Positions 10,369 through 24,131 of a stretch of DNA of 64,000 nucleotides are shown in pieces. Source of the DNA: Coriaria nepalensis (taxonomy: Eukaryota > Streptophyta > Magnoliopsida > Cucurbitales > Coriariaceae); the NCBI GenBank assembly GCA_027186245.1, contig CP114493.1, positions 7,013,501-7,077,500 on the forward strand, in the 5' to 3' direction. Position 1 is the stretch's first letter. Each line of letters starts with the position of its first letter. Below the pieces are notes generated by a model. That model saw nothing but the letters and a program-made list of their open reading frames with translations, did not search any database and was not told where the DNA came from. A program made the translations under genes and the position numbers.

Positions 10369-13317
10369 ATGGAGGAAGTTTCCGACTTCGGAGGAGTGGT
10401 AGCTGCGGCGGAGGTGAGGAATGGTCGAGCTGAAATTGCTGCTGCGACGACACTGAATCCGTCACCGTTGATGGTGTCGGGATCGTTTAAGGAAGGGAAG
10501 AGCTCGTCGAGGAGGCGAGCTTCGGTGAGGCCAAGTTTAGATGCCGATGAGTTCTTAAACTTGCTGCACGGTTCGGATCCGGTCAAAGTGGAGCTCAATC
10601 GGCTGGATAATGAAGTCAGAGGTGGGAATGAAGTTCGATCTGATTGTTATTCCTGGGATTTGATGCTGGTTCTACTCGGTTTTAGGTTCTTTTTCTGCGG
10701 TTGCTTGATTCTGTCTTTTTCTTCCTTGTTTGTTTGCGTTTGTTCTTGTGTTGCAGATAAGGATAGAGAACTAGGTGAAGCTCAGGCCGAGATCAAGGCC
10801 TTGAGGTTCTCTGAGCGGCTTAGAGAAAAGGCTGTGGAAGAGGTTAATTTCGATTTTCAGTAATAATACTCGATTCAATTACAGATTCGAATCTGTTCTT
10901 TTGTCCAAGCTATTTGTTTGAAATGGTCGCTTGATTTGGATTCCTTTGCTTTCAATTGCTACCTAGCTCACTGAAGAACTATCAAAGGTGGAGGAGAGGC
11001 TGAAGTTAACAGAATCTCAACTTGAAAGCAAGGTATTATTTGGATCTCTTCAGACTTTTCTGACATTTTTATATGTTTGTTGAGGTGGTAAATTTATCTT
11101 TAATATTTTGCAGAATCTTGAGATAAAGAAAATCAATGAGGAGAAAAAAGCCTCCATGGCAGCTCAATTTGCCGCTGAAGCTACTCTTAGGAGAGTTCAT
11201 GCTGCTCAGAAGGATGATGATATGCCTCCCATTGAAGCTATTCTTGCACCTCTTGAAGCTGAGCTCAAGCTTGCCCGGCAAGAGGTAGTTCCTGTTTCTG
11301 ACGTGATTCTGTTCTACATGCCATCCTTCATTTGTGATTAATATTTTTTGGTCCATTGCAGATGGCAAAGCTCCAAGATGATAACAAAGCATTAGATCGT
11401 CTTACCAAATCAAAGGAAGCAGCTTTACTTGAGGCTGAGAGGACTGTTCAGGTTGCTTTGGCCAAAGCCTCTATGGTGGATGACCTGCAGAATAAAAACC
11501 AGGAATTGATAAAACAGATAGAAATTTGTCAGGTATATGTGTGTTTAATAAGGTCATATCAGATGTTATTTCCTTGTTGAGCATGTACATTTTAAGTTTT
11601 CTCATATATGTACTGAATGTGGGAGTTAGGAAGAAAATAAGATTTTGGACAAGATGCATAGACAGAAGGTTGCTGAGGTTGAAAAGCTAACCCAAACTGT
11701 AAGAGAGCTGGAGGAGGCTGTTCTTGCTGGTGGTGCTGCAGCAAATGCTGTGAGGGATTATCAGCGAAAAGTCCAGGAGATGAATGTAACGTGCCACACT
11801 TTGTAATGCGTTACATCTATGTGTTATTTCTCAATATTGGAGAGCTCTGCCTTATGTTTGCATTGCTCAGGAGGAAAGGAAGACACTTGACAGGGAGCTG
11901 GCCCGTGCAAAGGTAACTGCCAATAGAGTTGCAGTAGTAGTGGCAAATGAATGGAAGGATTCCAATGACAAAGTTATGCCAGTAAAACAGTGGCTTGAAG
12001 AACGAAGATTTTTACAGGTTAGTATTCGGACTTCTCTGTTAATGTTTTTCCTATTGTTTAAGCTCTTGGTGAATCTATTCCTCAGACATTCATCACTTGA
12101 TGTTTCTAGTCTCTACTCTCTGGTACTCGGGGAATTATTTTCATGGCTTTTACATGTTTTTTTTTCTTTAATCTTTTTGTGACAGGGAGAAATGCAGCAA
12201 CTTCGTGACAAACTTGCTATATCTGAGCGAGCTGCAAAGTCTGAAGCACAATTGAAAGTAATAACCCTCTCTTTGAACCCCAGTCTCTGTAGTTTGCATT
12301 ATACTTTCTACTGTTAATAGAATACACTTTCCTCTTTAAACACTTTCAGGAAAAATATCACCTACGACTTAAAGTACTTGAGGAGAGTTTGAGAGGGTCT
12401 TCTAGTAGCGCAAATCGCAGTACACCAGAAGGAAGAAGTATAGGGAATGGGCCATCTCGACGTCAATCTTTAGGTGGAGCTGATAACATCTCGAAGCTAT
12501 CATTGAATGGGTTTTTATCCAAGAGGACACCGTCTTCCCAATTGAGATCAATGTCCTCCAGCACTAGTATGGTGTTGAAGCATGCTAAAGGCTCGTCAAA
12601 ATCATTTGATGGAGGCACGAGGTCATTGGACAGGGGGAAAGTGCTCTCTAATGGAGGACTGCCCAAGTACACATCAAACCATTCTTGTGATGGTGGGATC
12701 AAAGATGGTGAGGCAACTAATGATTGGAAAGGTGACTCAGATGATAAGAGAAATGAAGACAGCGAGGACAATGTCTCAGCAGTATTGTATGATTTTCTGC
12801 AAAAAGAGGTCATAGCTTTGAGAAAAGCCGGTTATGAGAAAGATCAGACCCTGAAAGACAAGGATGATGCTATTGAGGTTGATTTATTGTCCTTTTTTTG
12901 CTAATCGTTCAATTATTTTATTAACTTTTGGCATATTCTCATCTATTGTTTGTTTATGGGTAATGTTTTCAGATGCTAGCTAAGAAGGTAGAAACACTTT
13001 CCAAAGCAATGGACGTAGAGGCAAAGAAGATGAGAAGAGAAGTAGCTGCCATGGAGAAGGAAGTAGCTGCCATGCGTGGGGATAAAGAACACGATAATAG
13101 GGCCAAACGCCTTGCTAATGTCAAGGCCACTGCCAGCACTACTACTACCCAGTTGCTTCCTGGAAGGTACTTAATGTAGAAAATTTTGCAAGATCATGCT
13201 TTTACATAAAACTAGCCATCTTATTATATCTTTGCAAGATAACTTGGGTCTAGAATTTACTCCTTGTACCTGTGCAGAAATGTGGCAAGAGGAGGACTTA
13301 CACGAAGCATTCAATGA
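10369..13317 (+). CDS. MAP70: Microtubule-associated protein 70 (MAP70)
   Basis: Plant-specific coiled-coil protein that binds cortical microtubules and is linked to cell shape and secondary wall patterning. Eleven exons join into an open frame of 627 residues: 10369-10621, 10757-10842, 10967-11032, 11114-11284, 11362-11532, 11630-11785, 11871-12017, 12186-12257, 12350-12877, 12973-13166, 13278-13317. The N-terminus carries the family block SLDADEFLNLLHGSDPVKVE, followed by nearly continuous heptad-rich coiled coil (DKDRELGEAQAEIKALR onward) through about residue 370. A basic Ser-rich region follows (RRQSLGGADNISKL, about 390-500), then a short second coiled coil (MLAKKVETLSKAMDVEAKKM). The end RGGLTRSIQ is also typical. 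The size and the basic linker fit the MAP70-1/-2/-4 type better than the shorter MAP70-5. The start is the ATG before EEVSDFGG. No defects seen. Confidence 0.95.
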
Positions 13318-15457
13318 TATCCCGGTATCCAATGGTGCATCTCGATTGATCATATTAATGTAACTAGCATGCCAATGATATCCCTGTATTCACCCGAATC
13401 ACTCGAAAATGGAGGCTGTGGAAAAGGGTACAGAATATGAGGAAGAAATTGGTAAATGCTTCTGACTTAGAACTGTTATCCATCTGGCTAGAGAACAGAA
13501 TAGCAAAGGAAAAGAAAGAAAAAGATAAGAATGACTGTGGGCTAACTTTTTTAGTGGAGTGGGCAGCGGCTATGTGATTGTATTTGTATATGTAGCTTGT
13601 TTTGCACTTGTTTTTTGTTCCTTGTATTCCCCATATTAACTTGGTATTATTATGTGTCTGCTGCTGTCGGTGTGTTAATAGTTTTGTTAATATTCTTGTA
13701 ATCGCATCCATAACTAATACCCTTTTTGTGCACCTGAATTTGTAATTCATCATCTTCTATAGTTTATTTTGGGGTGAATTAGCGTTGGTCATGAATTGTA
13801 TGATCAACAAAAAAAGCAAAAAAAAGTTTACAGCTTCAACATATCTTAGTTAAATTTTGGGCCAACTTATCATTTTTTGGGTTATTTATTTCGTACTTAA
13901 ATATGTAAGGATAGATTGTAAGGATATTAATTTGCATTCTGAGGCTTTAAATGTTGTTCTTCAAATTTTATATCTATAAATTCAACTTGCGAGATTAAGA
14001 ATTAAAATATTTTGAAAAATTGAAGGATAAATTTGAAATATTTAATAGTTTGGGGTGCAAATATATAAAATGATAAATTCTCGGATTCCAGCATAGACCT
14101 AAATTAAAGCATGAGTACGTTTTCGTAGTAATTCCATGGTAGAATCAAAACTTTTTATCTCACATATAAATCAAACTTAACGCACGTTAGGAAAGAGAAA
14201 GCATCCATGCACTGTAGTACATAGAAACAGAAATGAGAAAAGCCCCTCGACAACGAGCACAAATGGTAAGTCTTAAGAAGCCACAAGGGGTCCTCATCCC
14301 AAAACCAAAGCACACGGCAGCGAAACAACGACAAAGGGTAAGAGCCAAAACCAAACCAGTCAAGCCAACACAAGCCCACCATAAAACAAGCTAAACAAGC
14401 TAACATATAGAGTCTACCAAAAAATTCATCAAGATAATATCATCCCCATTAGTAGGAGAAGGCAAGTAAGCCACTTTATTCTTGATAGTAGACGGGATGA
14501 TGCCGAGAGAGACATTGGTGGGGAACTCAAATTATTGTGAATACGGTTAATTCTTCTATGTTTATATCTAGTACATGAAAGTGGAGAAGGAGCTGAATAA
14601 GATTTTATCGTAAAGATTTTTTCCGACCTTCGACATCAATCAAGCAAGCCGAGAGTCCCAAGCGAACAGAGAATTCAGCGGCCTATAAAAAAAGAATTCC
14701 AAACTATTCCAAAAAGCCATGGAATATGCTTGGTTTTCCAGTCTCTTCACCACAGAGACAAAGCGGACAAGCATTGCACGTTGGCCTTCCAAGAAGCAGG
14801 TAAGAAAAAAAGAGGGCTGGGCCGAGAAGACTGCATGGGAGTGGACTATGAGAAGACTGCATGGGAGTGGACTCTTCGGCATGCTAATTAGCGGTTGATC
14901 ATTGACAAATAAAATGGGCAAATGGATTTTTCTCAGTTAAGTTCCTTATGTAATGAATTATTATGCAAAATAAAGTTTGGTTTTCATTATTGCAGATTTG
15001 CAGTTATGTGAAATTGTGAATGATGCTAATTAGCTTAATTGCTTCCACATTTAAGCTCTTAAACAAAATTTAAAAGAAAAATTCAAGAACCCAACTTTGT
15101 AGAGGATAAAATTTTATGCCTTCGCCTTCCTGTAAAAAAAACAAAAAAATCAACCTTACTATTCACTCGTGGTTGGAAAAATATGTTGAATTTTGGTCTG
15201 GGTCGGTTGACTAAAATCAGAATCAATCAATCATCATATCTGTTCCACTTGTATATGATTACTTAACAGTTTACACCTCCTTGAACAAGAAAAATAAATA
15301 AATAAGGAAATGAAAATAATAGAGAAGCTGTCTCCTTTTCCTCAGTTCTTTCAATTCTAAACTCCTTTCAATCTTTCTCTTTCACTGGGTTTTGATTCAG
15401 GGAAGAATCTGAGGGGGAGGAAAAAAGGGATTGATTTTGCAGCTTATTACAGTGATT
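13318..15457. other. Intergenic region with 3' UTR, possible TE debris and ANK promoter
   Basis: 13318 to about 13800 is the probable MAP70 3' UTR. From 14155 to 14930 the composition is less AT-rich and the minus strand has two open stretches of 83 and 93 codons rich in Trp/Phe/Cys; this could be LINE debris but no diagnostic motif was found. A 24-bp direct repeat sits at 14824-14873. The last 150 bases, with CTTTC-rich tracts at about 15330-15390, are the probable leader of the ankyrin gene. Confidence 0.4.
14824..14873. repeat. Tandem duplication of a 24-26 bp unit
   Basis: The unit AGAAGACTGCATGGGAGTGG (abbreviated) occurs twice head to tail with a 26-base period and no mismatch in the shared 24 bases. 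Confidence 0.9.
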
Positions 15458-15798
15458 ATGGACTCCAAGTCTCTGCGGTTCATAACCCACCAATCATTCT
15501 TCTCCGCCGTCCGATCTGGGGACCTTGAGAGCATCAAGGAGGTTCTGGACAAGGTGAAAAGAGATGAGCCATCAGATGGGTTTGCAGTGAATGATCTGAT
15601 GGCGATGCGGAATGATGCAGGGGAGACGGCTCTGTATGTAGCAGCAGAGCGTAATCTGCAGGAAGTTTTTAGCTACTTGATGAAGTTCTGTGATGTAAAT
15701 ATTCCTCAGATCAGGTCCAAATCTGATTTAGACCCACTTCATGTTGCTGCTAAGAGTGGCCATCTGGGTATTTTCTCTATACCCATCAACCCCTTTTC

Positions 15799-15860
<62 letters not shown>

Positions 15861-17749
15861 TATTTATTCAATTTTCCCTAAATGGGTTTCTAAATTTAGA
15901 TCTAGTTATTCATTTGAGCGATCGAGGCTGTATTCATTTCTGGGTTAGCAGCTGATTATTTTTATTTTGTTGTTCCTCTTTAATTAGAAATTTGAATGTT
16001 TTTGTGTAATCTGCTTCAATTTTTTTATTATTATTATTTTTTTTTAATCTTTCCCAATTAATTGGAGTAGATAGCACAAAAATCCTAGGTGTATATGGTT
16101 CAGCTTTGGAAACTCCAGTTAGGATCTAAAATCTTGCTCACTTGAAATGCTGATTCCAAAATCTAATTAGCCTAAACTCATGATTTAGCCTAATTATATA
16201 GCTTGCTTGATATGTGTTTCAGATTATTTGCTATTCTTCTCTATGAACATGAAATTGAGATTCTCGCTACCTTGTTGTTTAGGTATAGTCACAGAAATTC
16301 TCGGCACATGGCCCGAGCTTTGTAAGATATGCAACTCCTCAAACACTAGCCCTCTGTATTCAGCTGCTGCTCAAGACCATTTGGATGTAGTGAATGCTAT
16401 CTTAGATGTTGATACTGAATCAGTAAGGATAGTAAGGAAAAACGGAAAGACCGCGTTGCACTTTGCTGCTAGGTATGGCCACATTCGCATTGTAAAAGCC
16501 CTTATCGATAGAGACCCTGGTATAATCTGCATTAAGGACAAGAAGTGTCAAACCGCCCTCCACATGGCGAGTAAAGGTCAGAGTCCACTAGTAATAGAGG
16601 AGATATTGCTTGGAGATGCATCTGTACTAAACCAGAGAGACAAGAAGGGTAACACTACTTTGCATATAGCTACTAGAAAATGTCGTGCAGAGGTAAGTGT
16701 ACATATTTTACAATTTTTTCTTCCAATAGTTTGGGAAATAGTAACTCGAGAAATTCTTGAAAAGTACTTACGCTGTAACCAATCAGAATACCCACCTCAT
16801 AATTGCTCTGCTTTCCTCTAGTATCTCATAGTAGTAACGTATCTTAACCCTTTTTATCTTTCAGATAGTAAATCTTTTACTTCACTACACATCTCTCGAG
16901 ATAAACGCTATTAACAATCAGCAAGAAACTGCAATGGACTTAGCAGACAAACTCCCATATGGAGAATCATCATTCGACATCAAAGAAACCTTAGCAGAAG
17001 CTGGAGCCAAGCATGCTAGACATGTGGGCCAACTAGACGAAGCAATGGAGCTTAAGAGAACAGTGAGCGATATAAAGAATGAAGTGCGTTCCCAACTCAA
17101 GCAAAACGAAAAAACCCGCCGTAGGGTTTCCGGAATTGTCAAAGAACTAAAGAAGCTCCATAGAGAAGCTGTCCAAAACACAACCAATTCTGTCACAGTG
17201 GTTGCTGTTCTCTTCGCCTCTGTAGCTTTCTTAGCCATTTTCAATTTACCGGGTCAATACTTGCAATCTGAGCGAGAAACTGGAAAGGCAAACATAGCAA
17301 ACAGTTTGGGTTTTCAAGCTTTTTTCATTCTAAACGCTATGTCTCTCTTCATATCTCTTGCAGTTGTGGTGGTTCAGATCACTTTGGTTGCTTGGGACAC
17401 GAGTGCTCAAAAACAGGTTGTTTCGGTTGTTAATAAGTTAATGTGGGTTGCATGTTCTTGCACAGCAGGGGCATTTTTGTCGATAGCATTTGTGATCGTG
17501 GGAGCGAAAAGCCCGAAAAGTTCTTGGATGGCTATTGCTATAACTCTTGTGGGTGTCCCGATTCTTGTGGCGACTCTTGCTAGCATGAGCTACTTTGTTT
17601 TCAGACAACATTTTGGGATTTTCTGGTCCGAATCTCAGAGACGGATTAAGAGGGCAAGTGGAAGCAAGTCTTTCTCGTGGTCTTACTCGGCTAATTTATC
17701 GGATGCTGATGATTATAACTCTGATCTCGAGAAGATCTATGCTCTGTAA
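15458..17749 (+). CDS. ITN1-like ankyrin repeat protein with PGG domain
   Basis: Membrane-anchored ankyrin protein of the ITN1/ACD6-like family, linked in Arabidopsis to salt, ABA and defence responses. Three exons, 15458-15767, 16283-16692 and 16865-17749, give 534 residues. Residues about 15-290 hold ankyrin repeats, with signatures such as GETALYVAAERN, LDPLHVAAKSGHLG, GKTALHFAARYGHIRIVKAL, CQTALHMASKGQ and GNTTLHIATRKCR. A charged, coiled-coil-like linker (about 295-345) leads into the PGG domain from NSVTVVAVLFASVAF (about 348), with the family's FNLPGQY variant. Three more hydrophobic helices follow, near 392-412, 428-450 and 460-485, and a cytosolic Ser-rich tail. The first in-frame ATG (MDSKSLRF) was chosen. 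Intron 1 contains a long TTA microsatellite. AATAAA lies within 15 bases of the stop. Intact. Confidence 0.93.
15802..15860. repeat. (TTA)n microsatellite in intron 1 of the ankyrin gene
   Basis: About 20 uninterrupted TTA units, 30 bases downstream of the exon 1 donor site. Confidence 0.97.
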
Positions 17750-18400
17750 AATATGAAATAAAACTACGTAGTTTTTTGCTCTATATAGTGATTAGAAGCG
17801 GAATATCAATGTAGATCTTATGTAAATTGAAGCCTGTTTGTTATATACTTACATATATATATATATGTGTATATATATATATTGCACTTAATATATGAGA
17901 AATTCTTGTTGAACTTTATTTATGATACGATATATCTTAAATAAAATTTTATGAAAGATTAAAATAAATCAATCGACTATAAATACAATCTATCTCGAAT
18001 AAAGAAAAAACAGTTTGAAGTAAAGTTCATAATCCATGCCCCTTCAAAACTAGATGTTATGTACATTAGTTTAGCTTCACCAATTTTGAGACGTAACAGA
18101 TGAAGAGAAACAGATAATAAGCACCTTTTTCTTCTTTTTTTTTCTTTTTTCCTATCAAATTTCTTCCTCCACCTTCCACACATGGTTTTAAATAAACAGA
18201 ACCATACGGGCATATATCCTATTCCTTTTACAAAGTCGAAAGAATAATAGCTGGGGAAAACCCGAGCTCATTTTTTGATCATCCCAACTTCTGCAGTCTT
18301 TTAACAGATACTAAGATATACAATTTTACAAATCATTCCATATTGGCTGAGGCCAGTTTAAAATTAGCCTCAACTTTGGGCACAGAAAGGTCTGTAACTA
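17750..18400. other. Convergent intergenic spacer
   Basis: Holds the 3' UTRs of the ankyrin gene (plus) and of VAC14 (minus). An interrupted (AT)n tract lies at about 17850-17882 and a polypyrimidine tract at 18125-18155. No gene recognised. Confidence 0.5.
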
Positions 18401-21123
18401 TCATAGCTGTAATTGCCCAGGGCCTCTCCTCGATGATCTTGAAGGAGGTCTACTTATGTCTGAAACATAACTTCGCCTAGATTCTTCCAATCTTCCCACC
18501 TCCTACATGGATAAGATTCTTTTGCTTAAGCTCAAAACTGTTAAAGATGGGGGGACAAGGTGATAGAAGTTTAGATAAACCTTGGATTGTGATGAGGTGG
18601 CATTGTTCCGTAACCGTGCCTGCTCCTTTGCATGTAAACGGTGCCGGTTCTGCATTTCATCAAACTGTTGTAATCTACCAGCAAAGTCAAGTCTATTGTG
18701 TGAATTTTCACTATCCGGGTTTATATTCCCATATTCCTTTGTCTTGGAAGGAAGGGAGTGTTGGATCTGATATGGGTTGTTCACTGAAGATGAACCCTTG
18801 AACTGCCCACTACTGAAGGAGTAAGTAGGCACGGTTTTCAAACGGTTTCGTAGAATCTTGAAGGCGGCACTTTGCTGCGTTTTCAATTAGTCAAGTTGCT
18901 TGGAGCGCAAAATCAAGAAGTCATAGAGACCATAAGAAGAAATCTTGACAAACAATGATCATTATAATTTAGGAAAATTTATGCCTTACTACAACGAAAG
19001 TAATACTAAGACTCATTCCTATAGTACCTGGGGAAGTAACATAAGAAGACCATTCAATGCTTTTAGCAACCATGTATATCTGCCAGGCTCGAGTAGCTGC
19101 AAGGAGCACAATACGACACAAGAACTCAATTTATCTCCCATTTTGAGAGTATAAATGAATATATAAAAATATCAAACTGTGATTGTGAGAGATATCCTAC
19201 AAAGCAGAGGCTCAATTTTTTCTTTTGTTACACACCTGTAATCTAAGATAAGCAAAGGTTGGAGTCTCCAGCAAGCGAATCAGTTTGTCTAGCTGGACCA
19301 AAAACTTAACGTGGATGTCTTCTTCTACCAGAGACTGAATCACAGTACTTGCATGCTGGTATGTCTGCCACACAAAGTAATGGCAGGAAAATGCAAGAAA
19401 ATCATAATAATTCACCAATAAGATAGCTTTTGAAAGTGAAATATTGACCTTCATAAAAATTTGACACCCACCTGTGCTAGTAAGCAAAGGCTTATGATTG
19501 CCATTGGTGAATGGCTCCATGAAGCATACAAAGAATTATATAGATCCTTCCCAGCCTCATTCACCAATGACTGTTTAAGAAGATCACGGAGCTCAGATAA
19601 TTCAGAGGAAGTCAACAAAATTAAATTCAGCGCCTGTAAACAAAAGGAACAGAAACTAAATTAGAATCAACCATACAGTAGCAGCTGACAGGAAGAAAAA
19701 ATAATGACAAGAATTTTTAGATGGATTGACATTCAGAAATGGAAAAAGAAACATGTTAAGTGATATTTTTCTTAACTACAGTGCCCGAGTTATGTCATTT
19801 CACGTTAACTTTAGATCCCACAGCTTATGGAATCGTATCATCCTATCCCTTTTTTTTTTTTTTTTGGTCCCAAATATGGCAGCTTTGTAGAAGTTCATAT
19901 ATAAAAGACAACCTGAACCATGATGGAGGCAAAATCCAGGTCAGATTCCTTTTCTAAGATCATAGAAAGTTCCCTGTAGACCCTTTCAGCATCTAAGAGT
20001 ACACAAAGTCGGCGGATTATCAACGCACCACGCCTACAGAAATATAAAACAACAGGATTTTGTAAACCGTAGAAATGGTACGTCAGAAAGCCAGCTATAA
20101 TGAAATTAGGGAGTTAAAAAGCATCCTACTTCTCCAAAAGAGAATTATCGACCCGAAAATTATGCACTAGGAAAACAACAAGGTGGCCAAAATGTAGCTG
20201 ATCTTTAGCTATGCAGGCATGAACATCAAGGACAAGAAGCACAACCTGGTATGGAATCCAGAACATTATAATAGATAAATTGAAAGGGAAAATATTATTA
20301 AATAAACAAGAGAGGACAATAAAATTATAGACAGAAATATACAAGGGTGGAGAATTACCTCATCTGAAGGATCAGAAAGTGCTTTAAGAAGAGTATCAAA
20401 TATGTCATTCAAAAAAGTTAAGACCTGGTAAAGATACAGAATAAAAATTCAATAAATATTAGAATAAGCCTTAGAAATGTAACAAGAATCTCTAAGACAA
20501 GTGATAGATATTTCGAGTTGCAGACACAATTAACACTTTTAAATCCAGATGTCTAAGCACACGAGTATTCATCCAATGTACATTGCAAAAGGTGGAGAAG
20601 TAGAAAATTGGCCTGGATTTCAAAGCTAAATGGGCCTTAAAATATCGGTCATCAACTTCAAGAACATCACTACACTCCTTGCTTTTGACTATATGATTGC
20701 AAAGGCGGAAACTTATCAAGCATAAACATGAGTAATTAATTGACAATAGAGTACTTACCTCAGACCGATGCCTGTTTAAAAGCGTTGATATCCAATGCAA
20801 TGCTTCAATTTGAGTAGCCTCATATTCACTAGATAATTGACTGACCAACAAAAAATATCAATCAAACACCACAATATACCGAGACACTATTTGGGTAATT
20901 TCCATAGCGTAACTGTACACAGTAGACAGTTTGATAATAAACAACATAACAATTGGGAACACATGCAATGCACCAAAAATGTGGAGGCCTTAAGAAACAA
21001 ACCTCCTTGCAATAGAGAGAATTGCTCCAACATCAAACCCTTCTGATGGAATAGCCTTGATATTGCGAAGTTCTTCATTGGTTTCTCGAGCAACCTTTTG
21101 CCCAAAAAGGATGAAAAAACATG

Positions 21124-21155
<32 letters not shown>

Positions 21156-23492
21156 TAAACATACCACTCTAATTTTGTCTTCCTTATCGGATATGCAGGG
21201 TAAAATTGCTCCCAGAATATCGGCATAATATGGTACTAGCTGGTCACCACCAAGTTTTACAAACTCATTAATCTGCAATGATAGCCATTTACAAATATGA
21301 AAACAAAACCCAAAACTCCACTAGGAAACAAAATAAACCTTGGAAGAATCAAAGAATACAGTATAATGATGCTAGATTTAGATTGCAATTCAAGACTTCA
21401 AGTTACCCATGTGATAGCTGTTAACCGAGTGAATTCATCTGGGGAAGATGCCCTCTGCACCAAAATCTCAGCCATGCGACCATAATCTACAGACTTCAAC
21501 AGTAGCACTGCTATAAATGAACAAAACTTTTTGCTAGTGTAACAAAATCAATTCCAACCCCACCCCACCCCCCACCCCTCTCTCTCTCTCTCTCTCCCCC
21601 CCCTATCAAGGACATTAAAAGGAAAGTTTTAGTTTCTAGAAAACTGGAGAACTCAATATTAGAAATCTTACTGGTGAGTTCTTGATCTCTTGGAGAAACT
21701 CCGAAAGTGCAGAATCAGCTTGTTGGCGTATTTCATGGCTAGAATCACTCAACATATTAAACAATCCTGGAAATTATCATTGTGTGTAACTTCACGCTCA
21801 TTTAATCGGAGAACATAAAAAGGATAATTCATCAGGTCTTTGCTTGTCATCTCATATTCATTCAGCAGGAAAGACAAAAAGAAGTTTTATCCTTTAAATA
21901 CAAATTTTACCATCAAGAAAATCAGGAAGAAAACCCAGCATATCAATATCTGGCACGCTATCCAGTACGGTGATCCATCCCACCAAAAATTGGCGAACAT
22001 AGGGATTTAGGACATTCATTCGCTCCCTTAACAATGGTATAAATTCTTCAATGCTGCATCAACAACCACCACAAATAAACGAATTACTAAATGTATACAG
22101 AATATAGCTTCCAAAACCTTCTAATATTTATTTTTCCAATCAAAAAGTAACAAAAAGAAGGTTGAACAGATGATTCACCTGAACTGATCACTTTCAGTGA
22201 CAATGTCCTGTCCATTAAATTATCAAATGAGAATTAGTATAGTCAGAGGAAATACCGTGCAATTAGAGAGTACAAAATACAATTTTCCATTTTGAATTAC
22301 GAGATGTGAATGTGGTTCCACAATAACTGCTTACCTTTACAAGTCGGTCTAAGAGATGAGCAGCACTTTGTACATTGGCATCAGAGTCAGCCGAAAGCTT
22401 GCATAATGCATCAAATATGTCATTAAAGAATATAATAAAATCCCCCCTAACAACCTGCGGATCACAAAAACATATACCTTGAGCTGGGATAAATCCATAG
22501 CAAGACAGAACCCCAAATACAAGACAGTCAATCCCCTCACCTTCGCAATGTTATATAGAGCTTCACATGCGTAATAACGAACTCTGCTGTCTTGGTCAGA
22601 AAAAGAATTAAGCACAGGTGGCACAATATGCTGACAGACAGTAAGGGGAGACAAAAAGAGTATTAAGATCAAACTTCACTCATCCCTATTCTAACACATC
22701 AATAAATAGCAGATCAGTATATTTGAGTAATTTAAGGCTACAGCTGGGATAATATGTCCGTCTTATCCACTAAACTCTTATCATTTTGGTTTCAACTGGG
22801 TACTCCATCTATGATTCTTAAAAGATATTGCCGTAGAAAACATTTAGGGATATATGTAGCTAGACTTAAATCTTCTAGCCAGAAACCATCCACTATGAGG
22901 AACTCACCTCAAGATGTTGAGCCGCTTCATTGGTCAACGCAACAGTGGCAGCAGCTAACCCTATCAGTCCTCCCTACAGTAAGTGGAACAAATTTAGAAG
23001 ATAAACTGGAAACACTGGAAACTGAAATCCAAACCTCTGAAAGAAGAACCAAAAAGAGAAAATAAATCCGTTTTCCAAATTTTATGGAGCTACTGAAATA
23101 TCGAATATTAGTTTTTCCATACAAACAACACAATTATTACGCATTCTCGCTCCGTTCATCCTCATCCATACCTTCCTATGATTCGCTTGTGGCGACATAG
23201 TGAATTCATTCGTCAGCAAATTGATAACAGAAGCAATCTTATCGTGATCTCCAGCCGCCACGAGCTGCTTCACAATTCCTTCAACCTATACACACAACAC
23301 ACATTCGCTTGATTACATGAGCACATATTTCTCATAGATCCAAGCACAGCCAACCAAAAACCCTAGAAACCGAAACTGACGAAACTAAATAGAATCAGAG
23401 ACCTCGAGAGCGGCATTTTTACGCTTCTCATAGAGCTTGTCGGAGAGGTTACGCAGTACAGACGCCGGAATCACAGAGAGCGCGTCGGCCAT
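18401..23492 (-). CDS. VAC14: VAC14 homolog, scaffold of the PIKfyve/FAB1 complex
   Basis: HEAT-repeat scaffold that holds the PI3P 5-kinase FAB1/PIKfyve and a FIG4-type phosphatase on endosomal or vacuolar membranes and so controls PI(3,5)P2. Twenty exons give 724 residues, close to the family size: 23403-23492, 23172-23285, 22908-22973, 22541-22630, 22335-22454, 22179-22207, 21911-22053, 21672-21766, 21407-21493, 21165-21272, 21003-21094, 20759-20840, 20359-20424, 20130-20245, 19913-20033, 19472-19633, 19236-19364, 19028-19096, 18581-18874, 18401-18502. The start [20 protein letters not shown] is the family N-terminus. The block [21 protein letters not shown] into the following [16 protein letters not shown] is the Fab1-binding region (rough residues 60-165). 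The Fig4-binding C-terminal domain spans about 470-640, with [18 protein letters not shown]. The tail is basic and disordered ([17 protein letters not shown]). All exon phases join; no defect seen. Confidence 0.95.
21128..21157. repeat. (GA)n microsatellite in a VAC14 intron
   Basis: About 13 GA units lying just upstream, on the plus strand, of the acceptor-donor region of exon 10 (21165-21272), so inside the intron between exons 10 and 11. A separate (CT)n tract of about 10 units lies at 21578-21597 in the intron between exons 8 and 9. Confidence 0.95.
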
Positions 23493-24131
23493 ACCAGGCT
23501 TCCTCAGAGAACTCGAATTGCCGCTTCCACCGAACGGAAAAATAGAAGTTGGAACAAAAATCAAATTCTTTTCTGGATTTTCTCCTGCTCGAATCGGAAC
23601 ATCACTTCGCAATCATAGGAAACAGGATTTGGAATCGGAAATGAACCTCGCGAAAGGGAAAATTCAGATCTACGGAATCTTGGAAGAGTACTCTTTCCTT
23701 TATCTTCTTTAATTATATATTTCTGTTCAGTTTTTTCTTTCTCTGTTCTTCAAGAAAGTCAGCGATGCCGTCTCCTCCTAACACTATTCATGCTTTTCAA
23801 TTGATCTGCGCTGAAAAGCCTAAACCGCGGCTGTAAGCAGGAAACGACCCAAATTTCGTCCTGTTTTATTTACTTATACTGATGCAGTCCTCATAATTTA
23901 TCTTATTTATCAATTTCCACACTATGTTGTTCTTAATTTTCAATTTAGTCCCGGATGATTAATATGTTACATTTCATTTCACATGATGAACTATAGAACA
24001 AACATAAGTATTGGAAATTTGAACTGTAGACTTTCTTTACCAGAAAAAAAAAAAAACTAGCATCTAGCTCCCGCCAACATTTGATACAACACTAAACATG
24101 GGAATTGAGATTAGGGGGAAGAAAACTCAAA
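23493..24131. promoter_or_regulatory. VAC14 leader/promoter and NUP155 3' flank
   Basis: About 640 bases separate two same-strand genes. The part next to 23493 is the VAC14 5' leader; the 119 in-frame bases before its ATG hold no better start. The part next to 24131 is the NUP155 3' UTR. Nothing else seen. Confidence 0.5.

Noticed and set aside
14155..14921. Two minus-strand open stretches of 83 and 93 codons
   Set aside because: Composition is odd (Cys/Phe/Trp/Leu), no start context, no recognisable domain or splice partners; treated as possible TE debris only.
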